A stretch of DNA of 64,000 nucleotides from Gammaproteobacteria bacterium (GCA_016705365.1 JADIYI010000005.1:412412-476411); one strand, 5' to 3'; counted from the stretch's first letter, positions 25,729 to 35,837 are shown. Translations and numbers: made by a program. Notes: generated by a model not told the origin, from the letters alone.

Positions 25729-28320
25729 ATGGGCGAATCAGCAAAAGAGATCGTAGCGGTCAGCATCGAAGACGAGTTGCGTCAGTCCTATCTCGATTAT
25801 GCGATGAGCGTGATCGTCGGACGGGCGCTTCCGGACGTGCGCGACGGCCTCAAGCCAGTGCATCGCCGGGTGCTGTTCGCGATGAGCGAACTGGGCAACG
25901 ACTGGAACAAGGCCTACAAGAAATCCGCGCGCGTGGTCGGCGATGTGATCGGCAAGTACCACCCTCACGGTGACTCGGCGGTCTACGACACCATCGTGCG
26001 CATGGCGCAGTCGTTCTCGATGCGCTACGTGCTGGTCGACGGGCAGGGCAACTTTGGCTCCGTCGACGGTGACTCGGCCGCCGCGATGCGCTACACCGAG
26101 ATCCGCATGCGCAAGATCGCCCACGATCTGCTGGCGGATCTGGACAAGGAAACCGTCGATTTCGTGCCCAATTACGATGGCACCGAGATGATCCCCGCGG
26201 TGATGCCAACGCGCATCCCCAACCTGCTGGTGAACGGTTCGGCCGGCATCGCGGTCGGCATGGCGACCAATATCCCGCCGCACAACCTGACCGAAGTCAT
26301 CCGCGGCTGCCTGGCGCTGATCGATGATCCGGATATCGATATCGACGCCCTGATCGAGATCATACCGGGCCCCGACTTCCCGACCGGCGGGATCATCAAC
26401 GGCCGCCTCGGGATCGTCGAGGCCTATCGCACCGGGCGCGGACGCATCTATGTGCGGGCACGGGCCGAAGTCATCGTCGACGACAGCAGCGGCCGCGAAA
26501 CCATCATCATTTCGGAGATTCCCTACCAGCTCAACAAGGCGCGCCTGATCGAGAAGATCGCGGAGCTGGTCAAGCAGAAGCGTATCGAAGGCATCAGCGA
26601 GCTGCGCGATGAATCCGACAAGGACGGCCTGCGCGTGGTCATCGAGCTGCGTCGTGGCGAGTCCGGCGAGGTGGTGCTGAACAACCTCTACGCGCAAACG
26701 CAGCTCGAGAGCGTGTTCGGTATCAACGTCGTGGCGCTGGTCGATGGTCAGCCGCGCACCCTCAACCTGAAGGAAATGCTGGAAGCGTTCCTGCGTCACC
26801 GGCGGGAAGTCGTCACCCGGCGTACCGTCTATCTGCTGCGCAAGGCGCGTGAGCGCGGGCATCTGCTGGAAGGACTGGCGATTGCGCTGGCCAATATCGA
26901 AGCGGTGATCGAACTGATCCGCAGTTCGCCGAGTTCGGTGGAAGCGCGCGAGCGGCTCATCGCGCGGTCGTGGGAGCCGGGCTCGGTGCTGGTCATGCTG
27001 GCCAAGGCCGGTTCCGATGCCTGTCGCCCGGAGGATCTCGCGCCCGAATACGGCTTGCGTGAAGGCGTCTATCGCCTGTCACCCGAGCAGGCGCAGGCAA
27101 TTCTCGATCTGCGTCTGCATCGCCTGACCGGCCTCGAGCATGAAAAGCTGCTCGAGGAATACCAGCAGAAACTCGCCCAGATCGCGGATTACCTGGATAT
27201 CCTCGGCGATCCGGGGCGGCTGATGCGGGTGATCCGCGAAGAGCTCGAAGTCGTGTCCGCGGAGCATGGTGACGCGCGCATGACCGAGATCGTTTCGAGC
27301 CGCCTCGATCTCAGCGCCGAGGACCTGATTCCGGTGGAAGAACGCGTGGTCACGGTGTCTTTCGGCGGCTACGCGAAATCCCAGCCGCTCGAGACCTACC
27401 AGTTGCAGCGCCGCGGCGGTATGGGGCGCTCCGGTGCACCGGTGCGCGACGAGGACTCCATCGAGCACCTGCTGATCGCGAGCACCCACGATACGATCCT
27501 GTGTTTTTCGGATCGCGGCCGGGTTTACTGGCTCAAGGTCTACGAGATTCCGGTGGCCTCGCGTATCGCCAAGGGCCGTCCGCTGGTGAACCTGCTGCCG
27601 CTGGTGGACGGCGAACGCATCACCTCCTTGCTGCCGGTAACCAGCTACAGTGCGGATCGCTGGGTATTCATGGCGACATCGGATGGTACCGTGAAGAAGA
27701 CGCCGCTCGATGCGTTTTCGCGCCCGCGCGGTGCCGGCCTGATCGCGATCGGTCTCGGCGAGGGCGATCACCTGGTCGGTACCGCGATCACCGATGGCGA
27801 CAGCGATGTGATGTTGTTCAGCAGCGGCGGCAAGGCCGTGCGCTTCAAGGAATCCGCGGTGCGCGCGATGGGACGCAGCGCCCGAGGCGTCAGGGGGATC
27901 CGTCTTCGCGAGGGGCAACGGGTGGTTTCCCTGATCGTGCCCGATTCGACCTCCGCCCATGTGCTGTCCGTAACCGAGAAAGGCTACGGCAAACGCACCG
28001 CGACCGGGGACTTCCCGTTGCGCGGACGCGGCGGACAGGGTGTGATCGCGATGCGCACCGGCGCGCGCAATGGCAATCTGGCGGTTGCCATTGGTGTCGC
28101 GCCCACGGACGAGGTGATGCTGATCAGCGACCAGGGAACCCTGTTGCGCACGCGCGTCGAGCAGATTTCATTGCTCGGCCGCAACACCCAGGGTGTACGG
28201 ATCATGAATATCCGCGAAGGCGAGAAGCTGGCGCGCCTGGCGAGCATTTCGGAGTCCGAGCAGGTTGCCCGTGACGACGAGGGTGATGATGAGGTGGCAG
28301 CGGGCGATGAAGCCGAGTGA
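25729..28320 (+). CDS. gyrA: DNA gyrase subunit A
   Basis: 863 residues from the ATG at 25729; an upstream in-frame ATG at 25663 adds 22 non-homologous residues. The breakage-reunion domain shows the active-site Tyr in AAMRYTEIRM at residue 122. The quinolone-resistance region reads KYHPHGDSAVYDT with Ser83 and Asp87, the sensitive-type residues. The GyrA box is LQRRGGMGRSG, at the start of the six-bladed C-terminal DNA-wrapping domain. A likely -10 is TATGAT at 25631-25636. An acidic tail closes the protein. It introduces negative supercoils with GyrB, which is not in the window. Confidence 0.98.
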   Translation: MGESAKEIVAVSIEDELRQSYLDYAMSVIVGRALPDVRDGLKPVHRRVLFAMSELGNDWNKAYKKSARVVGDVIGKYHPHGDSAVYDTIVRMAQSFSMRYVLVDGQGNFGSVDGDSAAAMRYTEIRMRKIAHDLLADLDKETVDFVPNYDGTEMIPAVMPTRIPNLLVNGSAGIAVGMATNIPPHNLTEVIRGCLALIDDPDIDIDALIEIIPGPDFPTGGIINGRLGIVEAYRTGRGRIYVRARAEVIVDDSSGRETIIISEIPYQLNKARLIEKIAELVKQKRIEGISELRDESDKDGLRVVIELRRGESGEVVLNNLYAQTQLESVFGINVVALVDGQPRTLNLKEMLEAFLRHRREVVTRRTVYLLRKARERGHLLEGLAIALANIEAVIELIRSSPSSVEARERLIARSWEPGSVLVMLAKAGSDACRPEDLAPEYGLREGVYRLSPEQAQAILDLRLHRLTGLEHEKLLEEYQQKLAQIADYLDILGDPGRLMRVIREELEVVSAEHGDARMTEIVSSRLDLSAEDLIPVEERVVTVSFGGYAKSQPLETYQLQRRGGMGRSGAPVRDEDSIEHLLIASTHDTILCFSDRGRVYWLKVYEIPVASRIAKGRPLVNLLPLVDGERITSLLPVTSYSADRWVFMATSDGTVKKTPLDAFSRPRGAGLIAIGLGEGDHLVGTAITDGDSDVMLFSSGGKAVRFKESAVRAMGRSARGVRGIRLREGQRVVSLIVPDSTSAHVLSVTEKGYGKRTATGDFPLRGRGGQGVIAMRTGARNGNLAVAIGVAPTDEVMLISDQGTLLRTRVEQISLLGRNTQGVRIMNIREGEKLARLASISESEQVARDDEGDDEVAAGDEAE

Positions 28321-28362
28321 CGGTCTGCCGGCGTTTTTTCAGCATATGAGGTCAGCATTACG

Positions 28363-29445
28363 ATGAGCAGGGTGTTCAATTTCTGCGCGGGACCGGCCGC
28401 GCTGCCAGAGTCAGTTCTCGAGCGCGCACGCGATGAGCTTCTCGACTGGCACGGACGCGGACTTTCAGTGATGGAAATGAGCCATCGCAGCCGCGAGATG
28501 GTCGGCATAGCCGAACAGGCCGAAGCGGATTTTCGCGAGCTGATCGGCATCGGCGACGATTATGCGGTGCTGTTTCTGCAAGGTGGTGCCACAGCGCAGT
28601 TCGCCGCGGTGCCACTCAACCTGCTGGGTGCGTGCACCTCGGCCGATTATGTGAACACCGGGCAATGGTCGATAAAGGCGATCGCCGAAGCGCAGAAATT
28701 CTGCAAGGTCAATGTGGCGGCGAGTTCCGAAGCCGAGCGCTTCATGAGCGTTCCCGCCGAGCAGTCGTGGCAGCGCTCGGCCGACGCCGCGTATCTCCAT
28801 TACACCCCGAACGAAACCATCGGCGGCGTGGAATACGGCTGGGTTCCCGAGGCCGGCAAGGTGCCGCTGGTGGCCGATATGTCCTCGACGATCCTGTCGC
28901 GCCCGCTCGACGTCACGCGCTTCGGTGTGATCTATGCCGGCGCCCAGAAAAACATCGGGCCGGCGGGGCTGGTGCTGGTCATCGTGCGCCGCGACCTGCT
29001 GGGGCATGCCGATCCGCGCACGCCCGCCGTGCTCGACTGGACATTGCAGGCCAAGAACGCCTCCATGTACAACACGCCGCCGACTTTCTCGATCTATCTC
29101 GCCGGACTGGTCTTTCAATGGCTGAAAGCGCGTGGCGGACTTGTTGCCGTCGGCGAGGAGAACCGGCGCAAGGCGCAGACCTTGTACAGCTATATCGATG
29201 GCAGCGGTTTCTACGCGAACCCGGTCGATCCGGCGGCCCGGTCATGGATGAACATCCCGTTCACGCTGGCGGATTCCGCGCTCGAGAAGCCGTTCCTGGC
29301 GCAGGCGAATGAGCGCGGCCTGCTCAATCTCGAAGGACATCGCTCGGTAGGTGGCATGCGTGCCAGCATCTACAACGCGGTCGGCATGGACGCGGTGGAG
29401 GCGCTGGTCGGTTTCATGAAGGACTTTGCGGCGCAGAAGGGCTGA
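28363..29445 (+). CDS. serC: Phosphoserine aminotransferase
   Basis: 360 residues, the family length. SRVFNFCAGPAALPESVL at the N-terminus, GGATAQFAAVPLNLL for the phosphate site, and YAGAQKNIGPAGLVLVIVRR containing the Lys that binds pyridoxal phosphate. It converts 3-phosphohydroxypyruvate to phosphoserine in serine synthesis and acts in the pyridoxine route with pdxJ. It starts 42 bases after gyrA and leads into pheA, the order known from Pseudomonas. Confidence 0.97.
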   Translation: MSRVFNFCAGPAALPESVLERARDELLDWHGRGLSVMEMSHRSREMVGIAEQAEADFRELIGIGDDYAVLFLQGGATAQFAAVPLNLLGACTSADYVNTGQWSIKAIAEAQKFCKVNVAASSEAERFMSVPAEQSWQRSADAAYLHYTPNETIGGVEYGWVPEAGKVPLVADMSSTILSRPLDVTRFGVIYAGAQKNIGPAGLVLVIVRRDLLGHADPRTPAVLDWTLQAKNASMYNTPPTFSIYLAGLVFQWLKARGGLVAVGEENRRKAQTLYSYIDGSGFYANPVDPAARSWMNIPFTLADSALEKPFLAQANERGLLNLEGHRSVGGMRASIYNAVGMDAVEALVGFMKDFAAQKG

Positions 29446-29450
29446 GCAAG

Positions 29451-30581
29451 GTGGTGTCAGAGAGTACGCCGGCAAGCGCCGACCTGGAGCGGATCCGCGG
29501 CGAGATCGACCGCATCGATCGGCAGTTGCAGGAACTGCTCAATCGCCGTGCCGAGTGCGCGCAGCAGGTCGCCGAGGTAAAGAAAGCCGAATTGTCCGGT
29601 GCGGGACCGCAGCCCGACGGGTCGGGCGCGGCATTCTATCGCCCGGAACGCGAAGCGCAGGTTCTGCGGCGCGTGATGCAGCGCAACAGCGGGCCATTGC
29701 CGGCGGCGGAAGTCGCGCATATTTTTCGCGAGATCATGTCGGCCTGCCTGGCACTCGAAAAGCCCATGACGATTGCCTTTCTCGGGCCGGAGGGAACCTT
29801 CACCCAGGCCGCCGCGATCAAGCATTTCGGGCACGCGGTGCAGAGCCGCCCGCTGGCGACGATCGGCGCGGTGTTCGACGCGGTGGAGTCCGGAGAGGCG
29901 GACTACGGCGTCGTGCCGGTGGAAAATTCCACCGAAGGTATGGTCACGCACACCCTGGACAGCTTCATAAAGTCCTCGCTGAAGATTTGTGGCGAGGTCG
30001 AACTGCCGATCCGCCTGCACCTGCTGGGAGCGCCCGATTGCCGCGTGGAGAAGCTGAGACGTATCTGTGCACACCAGCAGGCGCTGGCACAAAGCCGCAA
30101 TTGGCTGGAGAAAAACTGGCCGGACATCGAGCAGCAGCCCACCTCCAGCAATGGCGAGGCGGCGCGCCTGGCCGCGGCAGATGTCTCGGTGGCGGCGGTG
30201 GCGGGCGATATGGCCTGTGATACCTACGGATTGGTCCGGCTCGCCTCCAATATCCAGGATTATGCCGCCAATACCACTCGCTTTCTGGTCGTGGGACGCG
30301 AGCAGGTGCGCCCGAGCGGCAGCGACAAGACATCGATCATCGTCTCCACCCGCAACAAGCCGGGGGCTTTGTTCCGCCTGCTCGAGCCGTTCCAGCGCGA
30401 GCAACTGATGCTGACGCGGATCGATACGCGGCCCTCGCGTTCGGAGACCTGGACATATCTGTTCTTCATGGAATTCGAAGGTCACCAGGAGGACCCGAAG
30501 GTCGCGGCGGTGTTGCGCGAGCTCGAGGAGCAGACGGTGATGATGAAGATTCTCGGCTCCTATCCGCAGGCTGTCATCTGA
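29451..30581 (+). CDS. pheA: Bifunctional chorismate mutase / prephenate dehydratase
   Basis: 376 residues from GTG (29451; a second GTG at 29454 is possible). Domains in order: AroQ chorismate mutase (about 10-100: LERIRGEIDRIDRQLQELLN), prephenate dehydratase (about 105-285: IAFLGPEGTFTQAAAIKHFG, VPVENSTEGMVTHTLD, NTTRFLVVGRE) and a C-terminal ACT domain (about 297-375: KTSIIVSTRNKPGALFRLLE, RIDTRPSRSETWTYLFFMEF). The ACT domain binds phenylalanine for feedback inhibition. It makes phenylpyruvate. Confidence 0.97.
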   Translation: MVSESTPASADLERIRGEIDRIDRQLQELLNRRAECAQQVAEVKKAELSGAGPQPDGSGAAFYRPEREAQVLRRVMQRNSGPLPAAEVAHIFREIMSACLALEKPMTIAFLGPEGTFTQAAAIKHFGHAVQSRPLATIGAVFDAVESGEADYGVVPVENSTEGMVTHTLDSFIKSSLKICGEVELPIRLHLLGAPDCRVEKLRRICAHQQALAQSRNWLEKNWPDIEQQPTSSNGEAARLAAADVSVAAVAGDMACDTYGLVRLASNIQDYAANTTRFLVVGREQVRPSGSDKTSIIVSTRNKPGALFRLLEPFQREQLMLTRIDTRPSRSETWTYLFFMEFEGHQEDPKVAAVLRELEEQTVMMKILGSYPQAVI

Positions 30582-30583
30582 GA

Positions 30584-31508
30584 ATGAAAAACGACGCGCT
30601 TCGTATCGACAACCTGCTGGTGATCGGTCTCGGACTGATCGGTGGCTCGCTGGCAATGGCCTTGCGCGGGCGCGGTTTCGCCGGCTCGTTCAGTGCATTC
30701 AATCGCAGTCCGTCCGGTATCGAACTGGCATTGCGGAGCGGCATCATCGATGTGGCTCCGGCATCGCTCGAGGAGGCGATTGCTGCCGCTGACCTGATCG
30801 TGATCGGTGTGCCGACCCTTGCCGTCGAGCAGGTGATGGAAGCCATCGCCCGGCATCGGCGCCCCGGCGCGGTGGTGACGGATGTCGCCAGCGTCAAGGG
30901 AAGCGTGGTCGAGGCTGCGCGGCGTGTATGGGGTGAAGTTCCCGCATGGCTGGTGCCGGGCCATCCCATTGCGGGTTCGGAAAAATCCGGTGTGCAGGCG
31001 GCGCGCGTGGACCTGTTCGAGCGTCATCGCGTGATCCTCACGCCGCTCGCTGAAACCGCTCCGGCGGCGCTCGAGCTGGTCGATTCGATGTGGCGTCTGA
31101 CCGGCGCGGAGGTGGTGCACATGGGTGTCCTCGAGCACGATCGCGTGCTCGCGATGACCAGCCATTTGCCGCATGTGCTGGCATTTTCGCTCGTCGACAG
31201 CCTCGCAAGACAACCCGCGAGCGCGGATATTTTTCGCTTTGCCGCGGGCGGATTCCGCGATTTCACCCGCATTGCCTCGAGTGACGTGGTGATGTGGCGC
31301 GATATCGCGCTTGCCAACCGCGATGCCCTGCTGGGAGCGATCGATGGCTTTTGCGCACAGCCTGTCCGGGTTGCGCGAGGCGATTGCCGCAAGCGACGGG
31401 AGCCGCATCCAGGAGGTGTTCGAGCACGCCCGCAGCGCGCGTGAAATCTACCTGCGCTGGCACGAGGAAAGCGATCAGCAGCGATCGCGCACGGGAGCGG
31501 GGGAGTGA
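30584..31508 (+). pseudogene. tyrA: Prephenate dehydrogenase, one-base frameshift near the 3' end
   Basis: NAD-binding motif NLLVIGLGLIGGSLAMALRG, then VTDVASVKGSVVEAARR, GHPIAGSEKSGVQAA, and SHLPHVLAFSLVDSLA, GGFRDFTRIASSDVVMWRDI: a complete TyrA dehydrogenase. At 31349-31352 a TTTT run puts the last 50 codons out of frame. With TTT the protein reads on as IDGFAHSLSGLREAIAASDG to ARSAREIYLRWHEES and stops at 31508, giving about 307 residues. The restored stop overlaps the aroA GTG start, which supports the correction. It oxidises prephenate to hydroxyphenylpyruvate. Confidence 0.88.
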
Positions 31509-32860
31509 GCGTGCAGGACGGCAGACTTGATTTCGTGGCGCGTGGTGGCGGCTCGTTGCAAGGTGTGCTGCAGGTGCCCGGTGACAAATCGATCTCGCAT
31601 CGCTCGATCATGCTCGGCTCGCTTGCCGAGGGAGTGACGCAGATCAGCGGTTTTCTCGAAGGCGAGGACAGCCTGGCGACGATTGCGGCCTTTCGTGCGA
31701 TGGGAGTGCGCATCGCGGGGCCCGACGCGGGCGCGGTGCGCATCGACGGTGTCGGGCTGCACGGCCTGCGTGAGCCGCAGGGCGAGCTGTACCTCGGCAA
31801 TTCGGGCACCTCGATGCGGCTGTTGACGGGGCTGCTGTGCGCCCAGCGTTTCCCGACCCGCCTGACCGGCGATGCCTCGCTGAGCCGTCGCCCGATGGCG
31901 CGCGTGGCCGATCCCCTGCGCCTGATGGGTGCCCGGATCACGACCGCCGAAGCAGGCCGTCCACCGCTGCTGGTCGGTGGCGGGGCGAAGTTGCATGGCA
32001 TCGCATACCGGATGCCGGTGGCGAGCGCACAGGTGAAATCCGCGCTGTTGCTGGCCGGCCTGTATGCCGCCGGCCGCACCAGCGTCATCGAACCTGCCCC
32101 GACGCGCGATCACACCGAGCGCATGCTGCAGGGGTTCGGCTATGAGTTACAGCGTGAAGGGGCAAGTGTCACGATCGAGGGCGGCGGCAGCCTGCGCGCC
32201 ACCGCCATCGCAGTGCCCGCCGATATTTCCTCGGCCGCTTTCTTTCTGGTGGCCGCATCGATTGCCCCCGGCTCGGATCTGCTGTTGTGCAATGTGGGGG
32301 TCAACCCGACCCGAGTCGGCGTGATCAACATCCTGCGCGCGATGGGCGCCGATATCGAGATGCTGAACCCGCGCGTTTCGGGTGGCGAACCGGTGGCCGA
32401 TCTGCAGGTGCGCGCGGCGGCACTGCGCGGCATCGAGATTCCGCTCGATCAGGTACCCCTTGCCATCGACGAGTTTCCGGCACTGTTCATCGCTGCCGCC
32501 TGCGCCTCGGGCACGACGGTGTTGCGCGGGGCGGAGGAACTGCGCGTCAAGGAGAGTGACCGCATCGATGCGATGGCGCGCGGGCTAGGCGAACTCGGTA
32601 TTGTCAACGAACCCGCCGCCGATGGAATCCGCATCATTGGCGGCAGCCTGGGCGGGGGTCGCATCGACAGTCGTGGCGATCACCGCATTGCCATGGCGTT
32701 TGCCGTTGCCTCGCTGCGCGCCGCGCGGCCGATCGAGATCCTCGATTGCGCCAACGTTGCAACTTCGTTTCCGGGCTTCACCGGCCTGGCTGGCCTGGCC
32801 GGCCTGGACATCGAGGTGCGCCGCAACGAGCCCGGTGGCGAGGCGCAGGCACAATGCTGA
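31505..32860 (+). CDS. aroA: 3-phosphoshikimate 1-carboxyvinyltransferase (EPSP synthase)
   Basis: 451 residues from GTG at 31505 (overlapping the tyrA stop). Seen: LQVPGDKSISHRSIMLGSLA, the active-site LGNSGTSMRLLTGLL, TGDASLSRRPMARVADPL, ELRVKESDRIDAMARGL and GDHRIAMAFAVASL. It joins phosphoenolpyruvate and shikimate 3-phosphate. In Pseudomonas aroA is fused to tyrA; here they are separate overlapping genes. The stop overlaps the cmk start (TGATG). Confidence 0.96.
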   Translation: MSVQDGRLDFVARGGGSLQGVLQVPGDKSISHRSIMLGSLAEGVTQISGFLEGEDSLATIAAFRAMGVRIAGPDAGAVRIDGVGLHGLREPQGELYLGNSGTSMRLLTGLLCAQRFPTRLTGDASLSRRPMARVADPLRLMGARITTAEAGRPPLLVGGGAKLHGIAYRMPVASAQVKSALLLAGLYAAGRTSVIEPAPTRDHTERMLQGFGYELQREGASVTIEGGGSLRATAIAVPADISSAAFFLVAASIAPGSDLLLCNVGVNPTRVGVINILRAMGADIEMLNPRVSGGEPVADLQVRAAALRGIEIPLDQVPLAIDEFPALFIAAACASGTTVLRGAEELRVKESDRIDAMARGLGELGIVNEPAADGIRIIGGSLGGGRIDSRGDHRIAMAFAVASLRAARPIEILDCANVATSFPGFTGLAGLAGLDIEVRRNEPGGEAQAQC

Positions 32861-33560
32861 TGGCGAAACGAGTGAAAGAAGACATACCGGTAATCGCGGT
32901 GGACGGGCCGAGCGGGTCAGGCAAGGGGACGATCTGTCGCTTGCTGGCACGCGAACTGGGATGGAACCTGCTCGATAGCGGTGCACTTTATCGACTGGTC
33001 AGCCTGGCGGCGCGTAACCATGGTGTAAGTCTCGACAATCATGCCGCGCTCGAGGTGCTCGCCGGCCATCTCGATGTGCAGTTCCGGCCGGGCAACGAGG
33101 AATCGGCCGAGGCACGCATCATCCTCGAGGAGATGATGTGACGGAGCAGGTACGCAGCGAGGAGGTCGGTGCGCTGGCCTCGCATGTCGCGGCCATCGGC
33201 GTGGTGAGATCGGCGCTGCTCGTGCGCCAGCGTGCGTTCAAGATCCGCCCGGGACTGGTTGCCGATGGCCGTGACATGGGCACCGTGGTATTCCCCGAGG
33301 CGCAATTGAAGGTATTTCTCACGGCAAGCGCCGATGAGCGGGCCAGCAGGCGCTACGAGCAGTTGAAAAACACAGGGGGAGCTGTTAGCCTCCCGCGGCT
33401 TGTCGCGGACATAGAAGCACGTGATCGACGCGATACCGAGCGTTTGGTCGCACCACTGAAACCGGCTGCGGATGCGCTGACCGTGGACACCACGGGAATC
33501 AGCATCCAGGCAGTGTTCCAGTGCTTGCTGACGGAGGCGAGAGACAGGGGAATCGTGTGA
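32860..33560 (+). pseudogene. cmk: Cytidylate kinase, one-base frameshift
   Basis: The first half (IPVIAVDGPSGSGKGTICRL with the Walker A, LDSGALYRLVSLAARNHG) ends prematurely at a TGA near 33140. The second half, in the next frame, reads DDVTEQVRSEEVGALASHVA, PGLVADGRDMGTVVFPEA and ends AVFQCLLTEARDRGIV. Adding one G near 33130 (GAGGA to GAGGGA) rejoins them as ILEGDDVTEQ, the sequence expected in CMK. Restored length is about 233 residues. CMK phosphorylates CMP/dCMP and is normally essential, so a sequencing error is the likely cause. Confidence 0.9.
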
Positions 33561-33720
33561 TTTCCCGGAAATGGTCGCGGTGCGTTTGCGCCGTGGCCCA
33601 AGGTGCCAGACATCGGGCAACCAACCAGCATCCCGATGGCTGGTATTTTATTTTCTGACCCTGTGCCGGCTGGGGCGTGGGCAAGATGTCATGCGGATGA
33701 TCCGCATCAGGAACCAATCA

Positions 33721-35409
33721 ATGAGCGAGAATTTTGCGCAGCTTTTCGAGGAAAGTCTCAGGACGGTAGAGATGGACGTCGGATCCATCATCACGGGTGT
33801 GGTGATTGCGATCGACAGCGAATCCGTCACGGTGCACGCCGGCCTGAAATCCGAGGGTGTGATACCGCGAATCCAGTTCCTTGACGACAACGGCGAATTC
33901 CATCTGGATATCGGCGATGAGGTACAGGTGGCACTCGAAGCCATCGAGGACGGTTACGGGGAAACCAAGCTCTCGCGCGAGAAGGCGCGGCGTTCCGAGA
34001 CCTGGAAGAGCCTCGAAGGTTCGTTCGAAAACGGCGAAGTGGTGCGCGGCGCGATCAACGGCAAGGTCAAGGGCGGGTTCACGGTCGATATCCAGGGTAT
34101 CCGCGCGTTCCTGCCCGGTTCGCTGGTCGACGTGCGGCCGGTGCGTGATACCGGGCACCTCGAAGGTCAGGCGCTCGACTTCAAGGTCATCAAGCTCGAC
34201 CAGAAACGCAACAACATCGTGGTCTCGCGCCGTGCCGTACTCGAGCAGGCCAACAGTGCGGAGCGCGAGGCGCTGCTGGCCAACCTGCAGGAAGGCGCCC
34301 AGCTCAAGGGCATTGTCAAGAACCTCACCGATTACGGCGCGTTCGTGGACCTCGGCGGAGTCGACGGCTTGCTGCACATCACCGACATGGCGTGGCGCCG
34401 GATCAAGCATCCCAGCGAAGTCGTCAAGGTCGGCGACGAGATCGATGTCAAGGTGCTCAAGTTCGATCGCGAGACCAACCGTGTGTCGCTCGGTCTGAAG
34501 CAACTCGGCTCCGATCCATGGGTCAGCATCAAGGACCGTTATCCGGAGAACAGCCGGGTCAAGGCGCGTGTCACGAACCTGACCGACTACGGCTGCTTTG
34601 CCGAACTCGAGCAGGGCGTGGAAGGCCTGGTCCACGTTTCCGAGATGGATTGGACCAACAAGAACATCCATCCGTCGAAAGTCGTGCAGGTAGGTGACGA
34701 GGTCGAGGTCATGATTCTCGACATCGACGAGGAGCGCCGTCGTATCTCGCTCGGCATGAAGCAGTGCAGCGAAAACCCGTGGGATGTGTTCGCAGGGCAG
34801 CATGCGAAGGGCGAGAAGATCAGCGGCAAGATCAAGTCGATCACCGACTTCGGTCTGTTCATCGGCCTCGACGGCAATATCGACGGGCTGGTTCACCTGT
34901 CCGACATCTCCTGGCACGAAGCAGGCGAAGAGGCGGTGCGTGCCTACAAGAAAGGCGACGACGTCGATACCGTGATTCTTTCGATAGACCCCGAGCGTGA
35001 GCGTATTTCGCTGGGCATAAAGCAGCTGGAAGGAGATCCCTTCAACAGCTTCGTGGCCATTCACGACAAGGGTTCGATCATCAACGGAACGGTCACCGCG
35101 GTCGATGCCAAGTCGGCAACCGTGCAGCTTGCCGAGGATGTGCTGGGTGAGCTCAAGGCTTCCGAGATCAGCCGCGACAAGATAGAGGACGCACGCAATG
35201 TCCTCACCGTGGGCGAAACCGTCGAAACCAAGATCATCAATGTGGATCGCAAGAACCGCAAGATCGCCTTGTCGATCAAGGCCAAGGACGTGCAGGACGA
35301 AAAGGAAGCCATGAAGGCGCTGAAAGAGCAGGAAGCCGAATCGGCCCCGACCACCATCGGCGACCTGATCAAGGCGCAGATGGAAAGCGGCAAGGGGCGG
35401 GCAGAGTAG
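33721..35409 (+). CDS. rpsA: 30S ribosomal protein S1
   Basis: 562 residues (E. coli 557). Six S1 RNA-binding domains can be followed, with repeats such as KGIVKNLTDYGAFVDLGGVDG, ARVTNLTDYGCFAELEQGVEG and GKIKSITDFGLFIGLDGNIDG. It opens MSENFAQLFEESL, the usual S1 start; an in-frame upstream ATG-less extension was rejected. The 160-base leader after cmk holds the T-rich stretch GGTATTTTATTTTC. S1 helps mRNAs dock on the small subunit. It lies between cmk and ihfB, a conserved order. Confidence 0.98.
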   Translation: MSENFAQLFEESLRTVEMDVGSIITGVVIAIDSESVTVHAGLKSEGVIPRIQFLDDNGEFHLDIGDEVQVALEAIEDGYGETKLSREKARRSETWKSLEGSFENGEVVRGAINGKVKGGFTVDIQGIRAFLPGSLVDVRPVRDTGHLEGQALDFKVIKLDQKRNNIVVSRRAVLEQANSAEREALLANLQEGAQLKGIVKNLTDYGAFVDLGGVDGLLHITDMAWRRIKHPSEVVKVGDEIDVKVLKFDRETNRVSLGLKQLGSDPWVSIKDRYPENSRVKARVTNLTDYGCFAELEQGVEGLVHVSEMDWTNKNIHPSKVVQVGDEVEVMILDIDEERRRISLGMKQCSENPWDVFAGQHAKGEKISGKIKSITDFGLFIGLDGNIDGLVHLSDISWHEAGEEAVRAYKKGDDVDTVILSIDPERERISLGIKQLEGDPFNSFVAIHDKGSIINGTVTAVDAKSATVQLAEDVLGELKASEISRDKIEDARNVLTVGETVETKIINVDRKNRKIALSIKAKDVQDEKEAMKALKEQEAESAPTTIGDLIKAQMESGKGRAE

Positions 35410-35417
35410 GGAAGCCA

Positions 35418-35443
35418 CATGCGGGGCCGCGAGGCCCCGTATG
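35418..35443 (+). terminator. Hairpin after rpsA
   Basis: An 11-bp stem CATGCGGGGCC / GGCCCCGTATG (one G-U pair) with a GCGA tetraloop, nine bases after the rpsA stop. No T run follows, so it may be a stability element or attenuating hairpin between rpsA and ihfB rather than a full terminator. Confidence 0.5.
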
Positions 35444-35535
35444 CCTTCTGGCCGAGCTTCGCGCGTTAGACGCCCGCTGCAAACTGGTCTATATTGGGGC
35501 TGTCTGGTTTTTGCAATAAAAACAGAGAGTTGAAC

Positions 35536-35837
35536 ATGACCAAGTCGGAGCTCATCGAGCGCATTGCGACTCATCAGAAGCAGCTCTCGCCAAAGGATGT
35601 CGAACTCGCGGTCAAGATGATCATCGAGTACATGGCGCTCAGCCTGGCGGGTGGCAACCGTATCGAGATCCGTGGCTTCGGCAGTTTTCGCTGCACTATC
35701 GCGAACCGCGGCGCGGTCGCAATCCCAAAACCGGCGATGCGGTCGACCTGGTCGGAAAATACGTACCGTACTTCAAACCGGGCAAGGAAATGCGTGAGCG
35801 CGTCAACCAGAATGCCAACCAGGAGATCCATGGCTGA
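35536..35837 (+). pseudogene. ihfB: Integration host factor subunit beta, one-base frameshift
   Basis: Opens MTKSELIERIATHQKQLSPK and continues to GNRIEIRGFGSF. After the TTTT run at 35685-35688 the frame is wrong. One more T gives SFSLHYREPRRGRNPKTGDA, VGKYVPYFKPGKEMRERVNQ and an end at 35837 (about 100 residues), the standard IHF-beta. It pairs with IHF-alpha to bend DNA sharply. It follows rpsA as in most gammaproteobacteria. Probably a sequencing error. Confidence 0.92.

Noticed and set aside
33718..35574. 618-codon open frame antisense to rpsA
   Set aside because: A mirror of the strongly biased rpsA codons; the plus-strand S1 domains are unmistakable.
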